Positions 9,015-19,506 of a DNA stretch of 64,000 bases are shown here, in pieces; within the stretch, counting starts at the first letter, position 1, and each line of letters begins with the position of its first letter. Made by a program: the position numbers and the translations under genes. The stretch is taken from contig NZ_DF968182.1 of NCBI RefSeq assembly GCF_001192835.1, forward strand, positions 3,031,321 through 3,095,320. Reading direction: 5' to 3'. The stretch is from Lentimicrobium saccharophilum (lineage in GTDB: Bacteria; Bacteroidota; Bacteroidia; Bacteroidales; Lentimicrobiaceae). Below the pieces are notes generated by a model. That model was not told the origin of the DNA and made no database searches. It saw only the letters and a program-made list of their open reading frames with translations.

Positions 9015-12000
9015 GTTTCAATTCCAAAGATGGTGCGATTGATAGTGAAAGCGGATCAGCTGATAAAGGAGCTGAACGAAGTTTCAATTCCAAAGATGGT
9101 GCGATTGATAGCTGTTGCTTACTTCTGACCTGTCGTAGTAGTTCAGTTTCAATTCCAGAGACGGTGCGATTGATAGCGCTTAGGTCGGTGGCCTCCGGAA
9201 GCTCAACACCTTCGTTTCAATTCCAGAGATGGTGCGATTGATAGATCGAGCTGTTGATGAGTCAGAGCAAAAACCATGTGTTTCAATTCCAGAGATGGTG
9301 CGATTGATAGGCGGGATTGCGGTCGAGAAAAACATTGCCATCCTCGGGTTTCAATTCCAGAGATGGTGCGATTGATAGCGTGAAACGCCTGTTTTTTGTC
9401 CCGTCAGGGAGATGTTTCAATTCCAGAGATGGTGCGATTGATAGAACTTACTGCTACTCAACAACCTTGTCAATTTTGATGTTTCAATTCCAGAGATGGT
9501 GCGATTGATAGCTCATCGATGGAATCCAATGCGGTTGTTGCATTGGTAGTTTCAATTCCAGAGATGGTGCGATTGATAGGCATTGAAGGCAATCACAACA
9601 GAGGTTGCATTCGGAAGTTTCAATTCCAGAGCTGGTGCGATTGATAGGCCGCCCGGCAAAAGAGGCCGTTCAGCAGCTTTACAGTTTCAATTCCAGAGAT
9701 GGTGCGATTGATAGACTCAACCTGGGCAGAGAGCCAAAAGGATGTGGATCGTTTCAATTCCAGAGATGGTGCGATTGATAGTATAGTTCCAATCCTGAAC
9801 ATACTTCATCAGGGTTGTTTCAATTCCAGAGATGGTGCGATTGATAGTCCTTGAGTTCCGCGCTAACTGGATGAACCGCAATATGTTTCAATTCCAGAGA
9901 TGGTGCGATTGATAGAGCGACAGCGGCAGGCCGAGGTATGCGGCTTTAACCAGTTTCAATTCCAGAGATGGTGCGATTGATAGCCCAATCCCGAAGAGCT
10001 GTTTGAGATTGTAAAACGTGGTTTCAATTCCAGAGATGGTGCGATTGATAGTATGAAGCGCTTGGCGCATCGGTAGGTCTGTATCAAGTTTCAATTCCAG
10101 AGATGGTGCGATTGATAGTTAGCCTCCCCTGTTGCTACAAAAAGACCTATCAAGTTTCAATTCCAGAGATGGTGCGATTGATAGAAGATTATAGAGAAGG
10201 GTGAGTTCTCGCTCGACTTCGGTTTCAATTCCAGAGATGGTGCGATTGATAGAAGGACCTCTTTCACGAGCCTGATAGCCCGCTGCCTGGTTTCAATTCC
10301 AGAGATGGTGCGATTGATAGACTGCCGCTACACTTAAACAGGCTGAAGCAGATCTGCGTTTCAATTCCAGAGATGGTGCGATTGATAGGCGTAACCCCTT
10401 CGAGGATCCCAACATCGTCCAGTTCGTTTCAATTCCAGAGATGGTGCGATTGATAGCAAGTTTTTGTAACGTAGCCAAAGCAGATATAACACGTTTCAAT
10501 TCCAGAGATGGTGCGATTGATAGAATCTCCTGAAGCCTCAATTCTTTTTGTTCTTCTGTAGTTTCAATTCCAGAGATGGTGCGATTGATAGACAAGGACA
10601 AGGTTTCCAACCATGCCGCCAAACATCTGTTTCAATTCCAGAGATGGTGCGATTGATAGTATCGTAACCCTGATTCCGCAGGTCGTGAATCCTTCGTTTC
10701 AATTCCAGAGATGGTGCGATTGATAGCTGATCAATCTTTTGTAGTATAATTTCGTGTTCGCTCAGTTTCAATTCCAGAGATGGTGCGATTGATAGTATGA
10801 AGCGCTTGGGGCGTCGGTGGGGTTGTATCAGGTTTCAATTCCAGAGATGGTGCGATTGATAGTTCACTTGAATCTGAAATAACATGAAGTACCTTTTTCG
10901 TTTCAATTCCAGAGATGGTGCGATTGATAGACTGGCGTGCTTATAAGTCAAAAGAATATGTTCTTAAGTTTCAATTCCAGAGATGGTGCGATTGATAGCT
11001 CCACTGATTATTATCAGGACTTTCTTGATACCGGTTTCAATTCCAGAGATGGTGCGATTGATAGTTTCCCACCGCACCCAACACAATCAGCATTATTCTT
11101 GTTTCAATTCCAGAGATGGTGCGATTGATAGATATGACGAGGTTGGGCTTCGACCACAAGTTTGTTTCGTTTCAATTCCAGAGATGGTGCGATTGATAGT
11201 AAACCCTATAAACTTCCTGACCATCACAATCAATTGTTTCAATTCCAGAGATGGTGCGATTGATAGCTTTAATTCACGGGAGCAGTGTGGGCTTTTAACG
11301 CTGTTTCAATTCCAGAGATGGTGCGATTGATAGGATGTAGTGTTTCCCTTAATGAGTAACACCGACACCCGTTTCAATTCCAGAGATGGTGCGATTGATA
11401 GCAGAAGCATCTCATCCCTTACTACTCATCCATAAAGTTGTTTCAATTCCAGAGATGGTGCGATTGATAGTGTATTTGAATTATAAACCCAACTCACTAC
11501 TTTATCGTTTCAATTCCAGAGATGGTGCGATTGATAGTCAGGCAGAATAAAAGTATTTTGGAAATTGTTGAAAGTTTCAATTCCAGAGATGGTGCGATTG
11601 ATAGGAGCTGCTGCGAGAATGATTCGAATGCTTTCTCCTTCGTTTCAATTCCAGAGATGGTGCGATTGATAGCGAAGCCATCATTCCAGGGGGCGTAGCC
11701 AAATTCAATCGTTTCAATTCCAGAGATGGTGCGATTGATAGTCAATAAGTACTGGTATGCTTACAACTCATCATCGTTTCAATTCCAGAGATGGTGCGAT
11801 TGATAGTCGCCTGTTCCTGCCCGGTGGCGTCGAGATCCATCACCGTTTCAATTCCAGAGATGGTGCGATTGATAGTTGCTGATCCGGTTTCCGCGATTAT
11901 CGCGCTTATCTCGTTTCAATTCCAGAGATGGTGCGATTGATAGGTTGAGACTTGCTACTTTTAAAATACTTGATTTGATGTTTCAATTCCAGAGATGGTG

Positions 12001-15000
12001 CGATTGATAGTTTAACCGGGAGAGCCGGCTACTCGGAGGCATGTTTAGTTTCAATTCCAGAGATGGTGCGATTGATAGACTCGCGGCAGAAGGTACCTAT
12101 CAGGCCGGACTTCTGTTTCAATTCCAGAGATGGTGCGATTGATAGGAAGTCCAGGGGCCATCCTGATAGTGGTAGATGTAGTGTTTCAATTCCAGAGATG
12201 GTGCGATTGATAGTTAAACTTTCCCATGTTTCAAATTATATAGTATGTCGTTTCAATTCCAGAGATGGTGCGATTGATAGTCGGTCAGTATCAGTCAGCC
12301 TTCCCTTTCGACATGCGTTTCAATTCCAGAGATGGTGCGATTGATAGGCTTGTGCTTAACAACATAAAGCTATACAACACCCGTTTCAATTCCAGAGATG
12401 GTGCGATTGATAGACTTGATGCAGCCAACTGCCAGGCATTGTGCTTCGTTTCAATTCCAGAGATGGTGCGATTGATAGCCCGGTTAAGGTTGTGCCCTAC
12501 CCGGTTTTTGCTCGTTTCAATTCCAGAGATGGTGCGATTGATAGGCATCTTTTAAAGTGAACTGAAGCAGGGTGTCATTCGTTTCAATTCCAGAGATGGT
12601 GCGATTGATAGATAACCTCTCCGGAAAGGAAAGGGTAAAGGATGCCAGTTTCAATTCCAGAGATGGTGCGATTGATAGACAGGCTTGGTTGTCAAACTCA
12701 TTACATAATTACCAAGTTTCAATTCCAGAGATGGTGCGATTGATAGACGAACCCACCGCCGACGACGACCGGTATACCTACGTTTCAATTCCAGAGATGG
12801 TGCGATTGATAGGATGCCGTCTATGGTGTAGTTGATGATGTCGATGATCGTTTCAATTCCAGAGATGGTGCGATTGATAGGCATTACTATTTCGTAACTG
12901 AGGTCGAGCTTCAGCAGTTTCAATTCCAGAGATGGTGCGATTGATAGGTTCCGAGGTCCTGTTGAGGCTGTCGGTATTAATGATGTTTCAATTCCAGAGA
13001 TGGTGCGATTGATAGTTAATCAAGTGGAATGTAGTGAGCCGGTTTCTTTCGTTTCAATTCCAGAGATGGTGCGATTGATAGTCACTTTAAAAGATGCCAT
13101 CCGACAGACCTGGGAAGTTTCAATTCCAGAGATGGTGCGATTGATAGATAGCGATTTTGCTGTTATGTCGAAAATCTTGTCTGGTTTCAATTCCAGAGAT
13201 GGTGCGATTGATAGTCCTTTATGATGCAGGGTGAAATTAATGCTGTATTTGTTTCAATTCCAGAGATGGTGCGATTGATAGTGCGTATTGCTTCCAGTTT
13301 TTGCGCTTGCCTCCTATGTTTCAATTCCAGAGATGGTGCGATTGATAGTAATGAGCAAATCAAAGAGCTTGTTGATAGTAGTGTTTCAATTCCAGAGATG
13401 GTGCGATTGATAGGGTGACCAGCATATTTGCGAACCTTTCAAAAATTACGTTTCAATTCCAGAGATGGTGCGATTGATAGTTAGTGCCATCAAGGCTCTG
13501 AGCTGCTTTAAGCGGTTTCAATTCCAGAGATGGTGCGATTGATAGTTGATCATTTCATCATCTTTGGCACCTTCGCCAAAATGTTTCAATTCCAGAGATG
13601 GTGCGATTGATAGAAAAGACAAGCAGATAATAAGACCATTCTTTCCTGGGTTTCAATTCCAGAGATGGTGCGATTGATAGCCCGGTCTTATGAGTGCGAA
13701 AGTCAGGTGATCGCTTGTTTCAATTCCAGAGATGGTGCGATTGATAGTTAAGGTTGTTGAAAAAAGATTTATTCCGCTTGTTGTTTCAATTCCAGAGATG
13801 GTGCGATTGATAGCAGCTATGTGCTGGATCTAAATGCTTCCGCGGCAGTAGTTTCAATTCCAGAGATGGTGCGATTGATAGGCAAGGCGGTTGATTTTGA
13901 CGTTAAGGGCATGACAGGTTTCAATTCCAGAGATGGTGCGATTGATAGGTTAAATTTAAAGTAATGGAAGCAGGAACAAAAGAAGTTTCAATTCCAGAGA
14001 TGGTGCGATTGATAGATACATACTCGAGAAAGTTGCTGAAACCCTAACCGGGTTTCAATTCCAGAGATGGTGCGATTGATAGAAGACAGCATTATCAAGG
14101 AAAAGGAAACTATCTACGTTTCAATTCCAGAGATGGTGCGATTGATAGACTCCAAAGATTTTGCACAATGGTTTGAACTTAACTGGTTTCAATTCCAGAG
14201 ATGGTGCGATTGATAGTGTAAGGTTGAAAAACCTGACCCGCAATGTCCTGAAGTTTCAATTCCAGAGATGGTGCGATTGATAGATTCAATGTCAATCATT
14301 AAAATGCACCTGAAAAGCAAGTTTCAATTCCAGAGATGGTGCGATTGATAGTCTGTAAAAGAATATCAACGGCTTTGCGGTATCACTGTTTCAATTCCAG
14401 AGATGGTGCGATTGATAGATTGTTCTTTTGCCTGTGTCCTTTGCCCGTTTATTAGTTTCAATTCCAGAGATGGTGCGATTGATAGTAGGCCAATCTATTC
14501 AAGCAGGTAAGTGGAGTAATAGGTTTCAATTCCAGAGATGGTGCGATTGATAGCCTGCATTAGCGACATAACACCATTGCCCCATTGTGTTTCAATTCCA
14601 GAGATGGTGCGATTGATAGGAGAACAGACACAGCAGGATGTATAAAAGTAGTTTCAGTTTCAATTCCAGAGATGGTGCGATTGATAGGTTCAGGTAAACG
14701 CTGTGGGCTGCTGCGGCTGTTAGTTTCAATTCCAGAGATGGTGCGATTGATAGGTGTATTGATTTTGCTGAACAAATGCGGTGCTATCAAGTTTCAATTC
14801 CAGAGATGGTGCGATTGATAGAAAGGATACGGGCTGTGGAAGGACGATTTTGTCAGCAGTTTCAATTCCAGAGATGGTGCGATTGATAGCCGGATCTCAA
14901 AGAGCGTAGCCGTTTTGTCAACATCTGGTTTCAATTCCAGAGATGGTGCGATTGATAGATTTTATAAAGTGCTGATAATTAAAGATATAAAAACGTTTCA

Positions 15001-15429
15001 ATTCCAGAGATGGTGCGATTGATAGTTTATTCCGCTTGTTTGGAAAATATTTGCTATATTGTTTCAATTCCAGAGATGGTGCGATTGATAGTTATGTAAA
15101 TATAGAAAGAAGCGCAAATACCAAGGGAGTTTCAATTCCAGAGATGGTGCGATTGATAGCTATACTGCCTATCGTGATGACAGCCGGAATTTGAAGTTTC
15201 AATTCCAGAGATGGTGCGATTGATAGCGAGGCACAGGGAATGTTATTGACATCGAGTACAAAAGTTTCAATTCCAGAGATGGTGCGATTGATAGACTTTT
15301 GAAAATAAATGATTATATTTATACCTCGTAAGTTTCAATTCCAGAGATGGTGCGATTGATAGACTGTGTTTGTAGCCTGTAAATCTTTGGTAAGACCAGT
15401 TTCAATTCCAGAGATGGTGCGATTGATAG
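9015..15429 (-). CRISPR. CRISPR array, 96 repeats of 31 bp and 95 spacers
   Basis: Counting by hand gives 96 repeats starting at 9015, 9081, 9146 ... 15332 and 15399, with a period of 65-69 bp and spacers of 34-38 bp. On the plus strand the repeat starts GTTTCAATTCC, continues AGAGATGGT and ends GCGATTGATAG. Its complement ends ATTGAAAC, the usual 5' crRNA handle of type I-A/B and III systems, so transcription is on the minus strand and the leader is at the high-coordinate end beside cas2. Repeat variants cluster at the opposite end: repeats 1 and 2 carry A at position 13 and repeat 3 carries C at position 17. Repeat 10 (9617) has C at position 16. Variants at the distal end fit their being the oldest units. 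All short open frames inside the array come from the repeat periodicity and are not genes. Confidence 0.99.
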
Positions 15430-15650
15430 CCGTCCAAAATTTTAAAATTACGCTCTGTTTATCAGAACTTTACCTTTATAATTTTGTACTTTTTTGTCAT
15501 CGGTTGTAGTCGATCGCCAATGACTGCTTTTTACCCTTTCTTCGACTACATTAATAATATGCACATTTTCAGCGTACTAACAAAATTCTAATGTCCTGTC
15601 GATCACGTTATATGCATCTAATGTTAATGTATTGCAGGCAACGACAACCC
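15430..15650 (-). promoter_or_regulatory. CRISPR leader
   Basis: This 221-bp AT-rich segment lies between the most conserved array end and the cas2 stop codon, where the leader is expected for minus-strand transcription. It should hold the pre-crRNA promoter and the site of spacer integration. It contains a 9-bp inverted repeat, TGTAGTCGA (15505-15513) and TCGACTACA (15542-15550), separated by 28 bp. No TAnnTTTG promoter motif was clear on the minus strand. Confidence 0.75.
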
Positions 15651-15914
15651 TCAAATGATAATATCTAAATTACTCCGCTCATTTCCAACTATTTCCTTGT
15701 ACAGCCATTTGCTGTCACGCGATTTAAAAAATATCAAACTGTCGCACTCTTCATCCATAAATGCCCTGGCCTTACTTTTTAACTCTTCCAGCTTTACTTC
15801 GCTAATCTCACCTTCAAATACCGAATTCTGAATCCAATTCAAATATTTGCGACACAATTTAAGCATTTTTCCAACACGTTTCTCACCAACATCATAAACC
15901 AATATCACATACAT
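15651..15914 (-). CDS. cas2: CRISPR-associated endonuclease Cas2
   Basis: Cas2 forms the Cas1-Cas2 integrase that inserts new spacers. The product starts MYVILVYDVGEKRVGKMLK, with the strand-loop aspartate (D9 of YDV) and the ferredoxin-like fold expected of Cas2, followed by RKYLNWIQNSVFEGEIS. I chose the ATG at 15912-15914 (87 residues) rather than an upstream GTG giving seven extra residues, because it begins directly with the conserved first strand and has AGGAGA just upstream. With this start it lies 14 bp downstream of the cas1 stop. It is the last gene of the cas operon and borders the leader. Confidence 0.96.
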   Translation of the reverse strand: MYVILVYDVGEKRVGKMLKLCRKYLNWIQNSVFEGEISEVKLEELKSKARAFMDEECDSLIFFKSRDSKWLYKEIVGNERSNLDIII

Positions 15915-15928
15915 GCAATTTCTCCTTC

Positions 15929-16933
15929 CTACCACCAGGCTTTAAATGGTTTATACTCCTCAATTTCAAGTATATGTTTGCTTAGCTTGTAACATTCCAG
16001 CTTGATCAGATGCCGGTAACTTACACTCCGCTTTAACGTTCTGTGCTGAATGGTCTCATTCAACTTCTCCTCAAAAGAGGAAATAAATGTCTTTTTCCCC
16101 TTTTCGTTCAGGATAACACGGTTAAGCTTCTGATCAAAATCTGTGCTTTGTATCTCTCTTTTATTCAGCACTTTAAAAATCACCCGATCAACCAACAGCG
16201 GCTTAAATACTTCGGCAAGATCAAGAGCCAGCGAATACCTGCGGTCGCCCGGACTATGCAGATAGCTTATCGTAGGATTCAATTGTGTTTGATGTATCGC
16301 CCTTAAACATTGGGAATAGCACATCATATTGCCAAACGAAATCAACGCATTTATTTCGTTTTGTGGAGGTTGCTTTGTGCGGTTTCCCATCTCAAAATTA
16401 TTGATAATGAGATTAAATGCTTCGTAATAGTATTGCCTGATGTTGCCTTCTAACCCCATCAGTTCATCGGTCTTTTTACATAAACCGATTGAAGATGCAA
16501 GATTTTCAATCGCGGAAATTATCTCTGAAAGATCCTTGCCCCGGTTATGATAGTACTTCAGGTTTTTTATCATATTGTAACTGGCCCCATCAATAAACTT
16601 GCGGGCAATTTCAATCCTTTTGGCTGAATTGGTGTATGTCTCCACCTGCTTTACAATCATTCTGCCTGATAATAATCCGTCGCGAGGCATAAATGAACCG
16701 GTGTAGTTTTCGTAATAATCGAAAAAGTGAACACTTATTCCATTCTTACCCAAAAAGTTATACAAACTGCTATTGGCCTGAAGTGAACCGAAAGTGTAAA
16801 ACTCCGCCACGTTTTCTACCGGAAGATAGCGGGGCGGACCTTCGTTGCCTTCTTCATCCGTAGGAACAAATTGCAGGGTGTTGTCTTTGCGCGACAGATT
16901 CCCGGGATTAAACAAGTAGTAGGTCTTCTTCAT
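15929..16933 (-). CDS. cas1: CRISPR-associated integrase Cas1
   Basis: Cas1 is the metal-dependent integrase for spacer acquisition. The 334-residue product has the beta-rich N-terminal domain ([17 protein letters not shown]) and the all-helical catalytic domain. The expected metal ligands are visible: E162 in [17 protein letters not shown]226 in [11 protein letters not shown], and E241/D238 in [21 protein letters not shown] is the conserved helix between them. Sequence style fits the type I-B Cas1 group. It lies 103 bp downstream of cas4 and 14 bp upstream of cas2. Confidence 0.97.
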   Translation of the reverse strand: MKKTYYLFNPGNLSRKDNTLQFVPTDEEGNEGPPRYLPVENVAEFYTFGSLQANSSLYNFLGKNGISVHFFDYYENYTGSFMPRDGLLSGRMIVKQVETYTNSAKRIEIARKFIDGASYNMIKNLKYYHNRGKDLSEIISAIENLASSIGLCKKTDELMGLEGNIRQYYYEAFNLIINNFEMGNRTKQPPQNEINALISFGNMMCYSQCLRAIHQTQLNPTISYLHSPGDRRYSLALDLAEVFKPLLVDRVIFKVLNKREIQSTDFDQKLNRVILNEKGKKTFISSFEEKLNETIQHRTLKRSVSYRHLIKLECYKLSKHILEIEEYKPFKAWW

Positions 16934-17036
16934 ATGAACAATATAAACCGGTTCTCAGCATCCTTGCTAAGTTGATAATTCTGTACTGCGCTGAAAAAAT
17001 ACAATGACAATACCGCAAAAGAACGTTCCTGCATCA

Positions 17037-17543
17037 TCATTCTTCACCACTCCAGCAAAAATCATAATAAGAGCAATGTTTGCAAATGCTCATTTTTTCT
17101 TTTTCCGGGCAATGTCCTCTCTGGCATATTTCCTCAATTTCGGCCATAATGCCTGGAAACTCCGCCCTGTCAACATCACTCAGAAATATTTCTTCCGTTT
17201 TTCTGAGTTTGGGGTATTCAAGTATTCCGTGACTGGCTTTGATGCCATGCTGCTCAAAAACCCACAAGTAATACCTGAGCTGCATTTCATGTGCAGCTTC
17301 AATTTTGTCTGACTTTTTTATTTCGTGAATCACCCCTTGCCGTGCATCGTAATAATCTACCTTAATTCCACCGATTTCTACCTCTTCGTAACGGTTGCTG
17401 CGGGAAGGATAGGATGTTTCATGGATAAGTTTTCCCATTTCAACCAGCTCTGAGGTATGTTCCATTTGCATACCGTTGGCAAATAACCACAATTTGCGGT
17501 GGCAGATGATGTAATAGCTAAAGTGGGTACCGGTGATGCGCAT
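17037..17543 (-). CDS. cas4: CRISPR-associated exonuclease Cas4
   Basis: Cas4 trims prespacers and selects their PAM side. The 168-residue product has the RecB-like nuclease core D63 (KVDYYD), E74 and K76 (VIHEIKKS). Four cysteines fit the [4Fe-4S] cluster: C14 (IICHRKLW) and C154, C157 and C163 (SICKHCSYYDFCW). Two further cysteines (140, 145) precede the C-terminal set. Length is normal for the family. It sits 103 bp upstream of cas1 in the usual cas4-cas1-cas2 order. Confidence 0.96.
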   Translation of the reverse strand: MRITGTHFSYYIICHRKLWLFANGMQMEHTSELVEMGKLIHETSYPSRSNRYEEVEIGGIKVDYYDARQGVIHEIKKSDKIEAAHEMQLRYYLWVFEQHGIKASHGILEYPKLRKTEEIFLSDVDRAEFPGIMAEIEEICQRGHCPEKEKMSICKHCSYYDFCWSGEE

Positions 17544-17681
17544 CTTTTATAACAGGATTAGCAGGATTCATTTCTTTAAAGAGGACCTACAGGATTAACA
17601 GGATTAGCAGGATTCAATTTTCTTTGGTACCATGACTTCTTGTGGAGGGACTGAAGTTTTGGGATAAAAAAAAAGATACTT
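17544..17681. repeat. Short direct repeats between cas4 and the acidic gene
   Basis: The motif ACAGGATTAGCAGGATTCA occurs at about 17551 and again at about 17597-17616, with a related ACAGGATTA between them. Similar short repeats are frequent between Bacteroidota genes. The 138-bp gap breaks an otherwise compact gene run, so cas4-cas1-cas2 may have its own promoter. Confidence 0.6.
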
Positions 17682-18356
17682 TCAGGGGCAATCATTTTCT
17701 TCGTTTTCTTCAAAGGCGCCGCATTCAAACTCATCGCTGTCTTTCTGATCGTTGCGGTTAAGGGTGCACAGTATATTGTCTTCCCAGTCATCAGAAAGGT
17801 AATTGCGGCAACGGAGGCAAAGGTCCGGAATGGGAATTTTCAGCGGATCAATGCGTGTGCCGTCATCGTTGAAAAATCCGCCAATAAAAGGCTCCGGCAT
17901 TTCATCATCTTCCGGTTCAGGGGCATCCGGACCACAAAGAAAGCAATCGTCACCATAAGGACAGGTTTCGTTGTCCCCGGTACACCACTCCATTTCAAAC
18001 CCACCCAGCGGCAGATACTGAATGGTATCATCCCAATGGAATATAATCTGATCGATAAATGCATCATCCGGAAAATTATCCGGCAAATCGATAATATCTA
18101 TATTCAGCGCTATAAACAGCCTTTTAAAAGCATCGGCAAGCGCCGGCCAATCCTCATAGGTTAACTCAAAGGATGGCGGGAATTCTTCATACGAAATCCC
18201 GGTAAGCGCTTCCAGGGTGGTAAAGGGCGATAACGCCAGTTCCGCCATATCCGGCATATCTTCCAAATGCGGGGGCACTTCATAATATGGCGCGGGAGGC
18301 GGATCATTGATCAACGCCTCAATGTCGGACAACAGGTGGGGGAGGTAGGGGTGCAT
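17682..18356 (-). CDS. Acidic cysteine-rich protein of unknown function in cas operon
   Basis: I do not recognise a named family. The 224-residue product is strikingly acidic: I count 54 Asp/Glu against 8 Lys/Arg. It carries two cysteine clusters that could bind metal: C125, C132, C138 and C141 (CTGDNETCPYGDDCFLC), and C180, C183, C197, C212 and C223 (starting CLRCRNYLSDDWEDNILC). The second cluster, with NRNDQKDSDEFECGAF, resembles a small cysteine domain I recall in other Bacteroidota hypothetical proteins. The N-terminal 120 residues are rich in Pro, Asp and Glu. It lies between cas7 (76 bp upstream) and cas4 (138 bp downstream) on the same strand. A role in the CRISPR system is inferred from position alone. 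Confidence 0.8.
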   Translation of the reverse strand: MHPYLPHLLSDIEALINDPPPAPYYEVPPHLEDMPDMAELALSPFTTLEALTGISYEEFPPSFELTYEDWPALADAFKRLFIALNIDIIDLPDNFPDDAFIDQIIFHWDDTIQYLPLGGFEMEWCTGDNETCPYGDDCFLCGPDAPEPEDDEMPEPFIGGFFNDDGTRIDPLKIPIPDLCLRCRNYLSDDWEDNILCTLNRNDQKDSDEFECGAFEENEENDCP

Positions 18357-18432
18357 GAGGGGGCGAGATTAAACTAAGCCAACTCTGCATAAGTGAAAAT
18401 ATGCAGAGTTGACCTTGGAATAGTGTTAATCA

Positions 18433-19485
18433 TTATAATTGATTTTCGTAATCGAAAGCCATCATCAGGTCGATGAGTTTTTGCTTGGCTTTTTCCAATG
18501 CATCGTAGGTTTCTGATTTAGTTCGGATGTAGCCACCCGCCGCAAGTGAAACATAAGTAGAAACGCCATCCAATTCTTCTTCAACAATCGGATAGGCTTT
18601 GTTTTCTTCCTCCTCTGATAGTTTGGCACGGATGCTGGCAGCAATTTTGTTGGCATTATCGCTGATGGTTATGGCTAAAGTTTCCATCAAACTAAATGTA
18701 CGTGCCTGATTTGATGTAATGCTCCATTCTATAATGGCTTCGGCCAATGCTGGTATTAATTTTTCGCGAACAGTCACTGGCGCAACCAAACAAGGTCCAA
18801 AAATATTAGCCGATGGTATCCATTCTGCTTCGCGTAAACGGGCTTCGGTTTCTGGTGATATTTCGGGTTCAAAAGTATTTAAGGTTACAGAAAATAACCG
18901 GCGCAAGTCGATAGCAATATCCTGAACGAATAAACCTCCAGCACGACGGTTGTCAGGAATCCATTTACGGCTCAAACTACGATCTTTTCCGGTGAGCAAT
19001 GCTTCAATTTGTTCAGTCGTCAATGCTTCTCCTTTTTCATTCCGAACAATTACCTGATTATTTGGGCGGTCACTACGATCAAAAGAGATGTTTTCACTAT
19101 CAACACCAGCCAAAAGCGGATGCAATCCACGCATTGCCGAGATTGAAAGTGGACTTCTACGTTTTACAGTTTTTTCATTTCCTCCTTTTGCCGCTTTCAT
19201 CCATCCGCCAAATAATTGATCTGGATATGCGGGATCGCATGTTGTAAAAACTTCCCCTTCCTTCAATTCACCTTTGGTATTGACATCGAATAGAAAGGTA
19301 GTTGGAGCAGGTTGCTCGCTAATCAAGTTGCTCAGTTTATCGAGAACCGAACGTTTTATTTGTTGACCACTTGAATAGGGAATGCGGCGGTTAAACTGTG
19401 AGTCGTAGTAATATTTTTGTCCGTCCTGAACACAAAAAACAGTGTGTTCTGCTCTTTTAAGCGTTCTGATGTAAATAGTTGTCAT
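18433..19485 (-). CDS. cas7: Cas7 backbone subunit (Csp1-like)
   Basis: Cas7 subunits polymerise along the crRNA spacer in the type I surveillance complex. The 350-residue product starts MTTIYIRTLKRAEHTVFCV, has the segment IPYSSGQQIKRSVLDKL where Cas7 proteins contact RNA, and has GGLFVQDIAIDLRRLFSVTLN in the core, like other Cas7 RRM-fold proteins. The sequence does not fit the common Csh2 or Cst2/DevR types; it looks closest to Csp1 of the I-B-related PGING group, judged from memory. It is 21 bp downstream of the cas8 gene and clearly in the same operon. Confidence 0.8.
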   Translation of the reverse strand: MTTIYIRTLKRAEHTVFCVQDGQKYYYDSQFNRRIPYSSGQQIKRSVLDKLSNLISEQPAPTTFLFDVNTKGELKEGEVFTTCDPAYPDQLFGGWMKAAKGGNEKTVKRRSPLSISAMRGLHPLLAGVDSENISFDRSDRPNNQVIVRNEKGEALTTEQIEALLTGKDRSLSRKWIPDNRRAGGLFVQDIAIDLRRLFSVTLNTFEPEISPETEARLREAEWIPSANIFGPCLVAPVTVREKLIPALAEAIIEWSITSNQARTFSLMETLAITISDNANKIAASIRAKLSEEEENKAYPIVEEELDGVSTYVSLAAGGYIRTKSETYDALEKAKQKLIDLMMAFDYENQL

Positions 19486-19506
19486 GATATTGATTTTTTA
19501 AATGAT

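Noticed and set aside
8975..14818. Many 60-115 codon open frames on both strands inside the array
   Set aside because: They repeat the same peptides (FNSRDGAID, SIPEMVRLI, INRTISGIET) because the 31-bp repeat is read in different frames; they are not genes.
17004..17312. Plus-strand frame overlapping cas4
   Set aside because: Antisense to cas4, whose nuclease and Fe-S motifs are intact.
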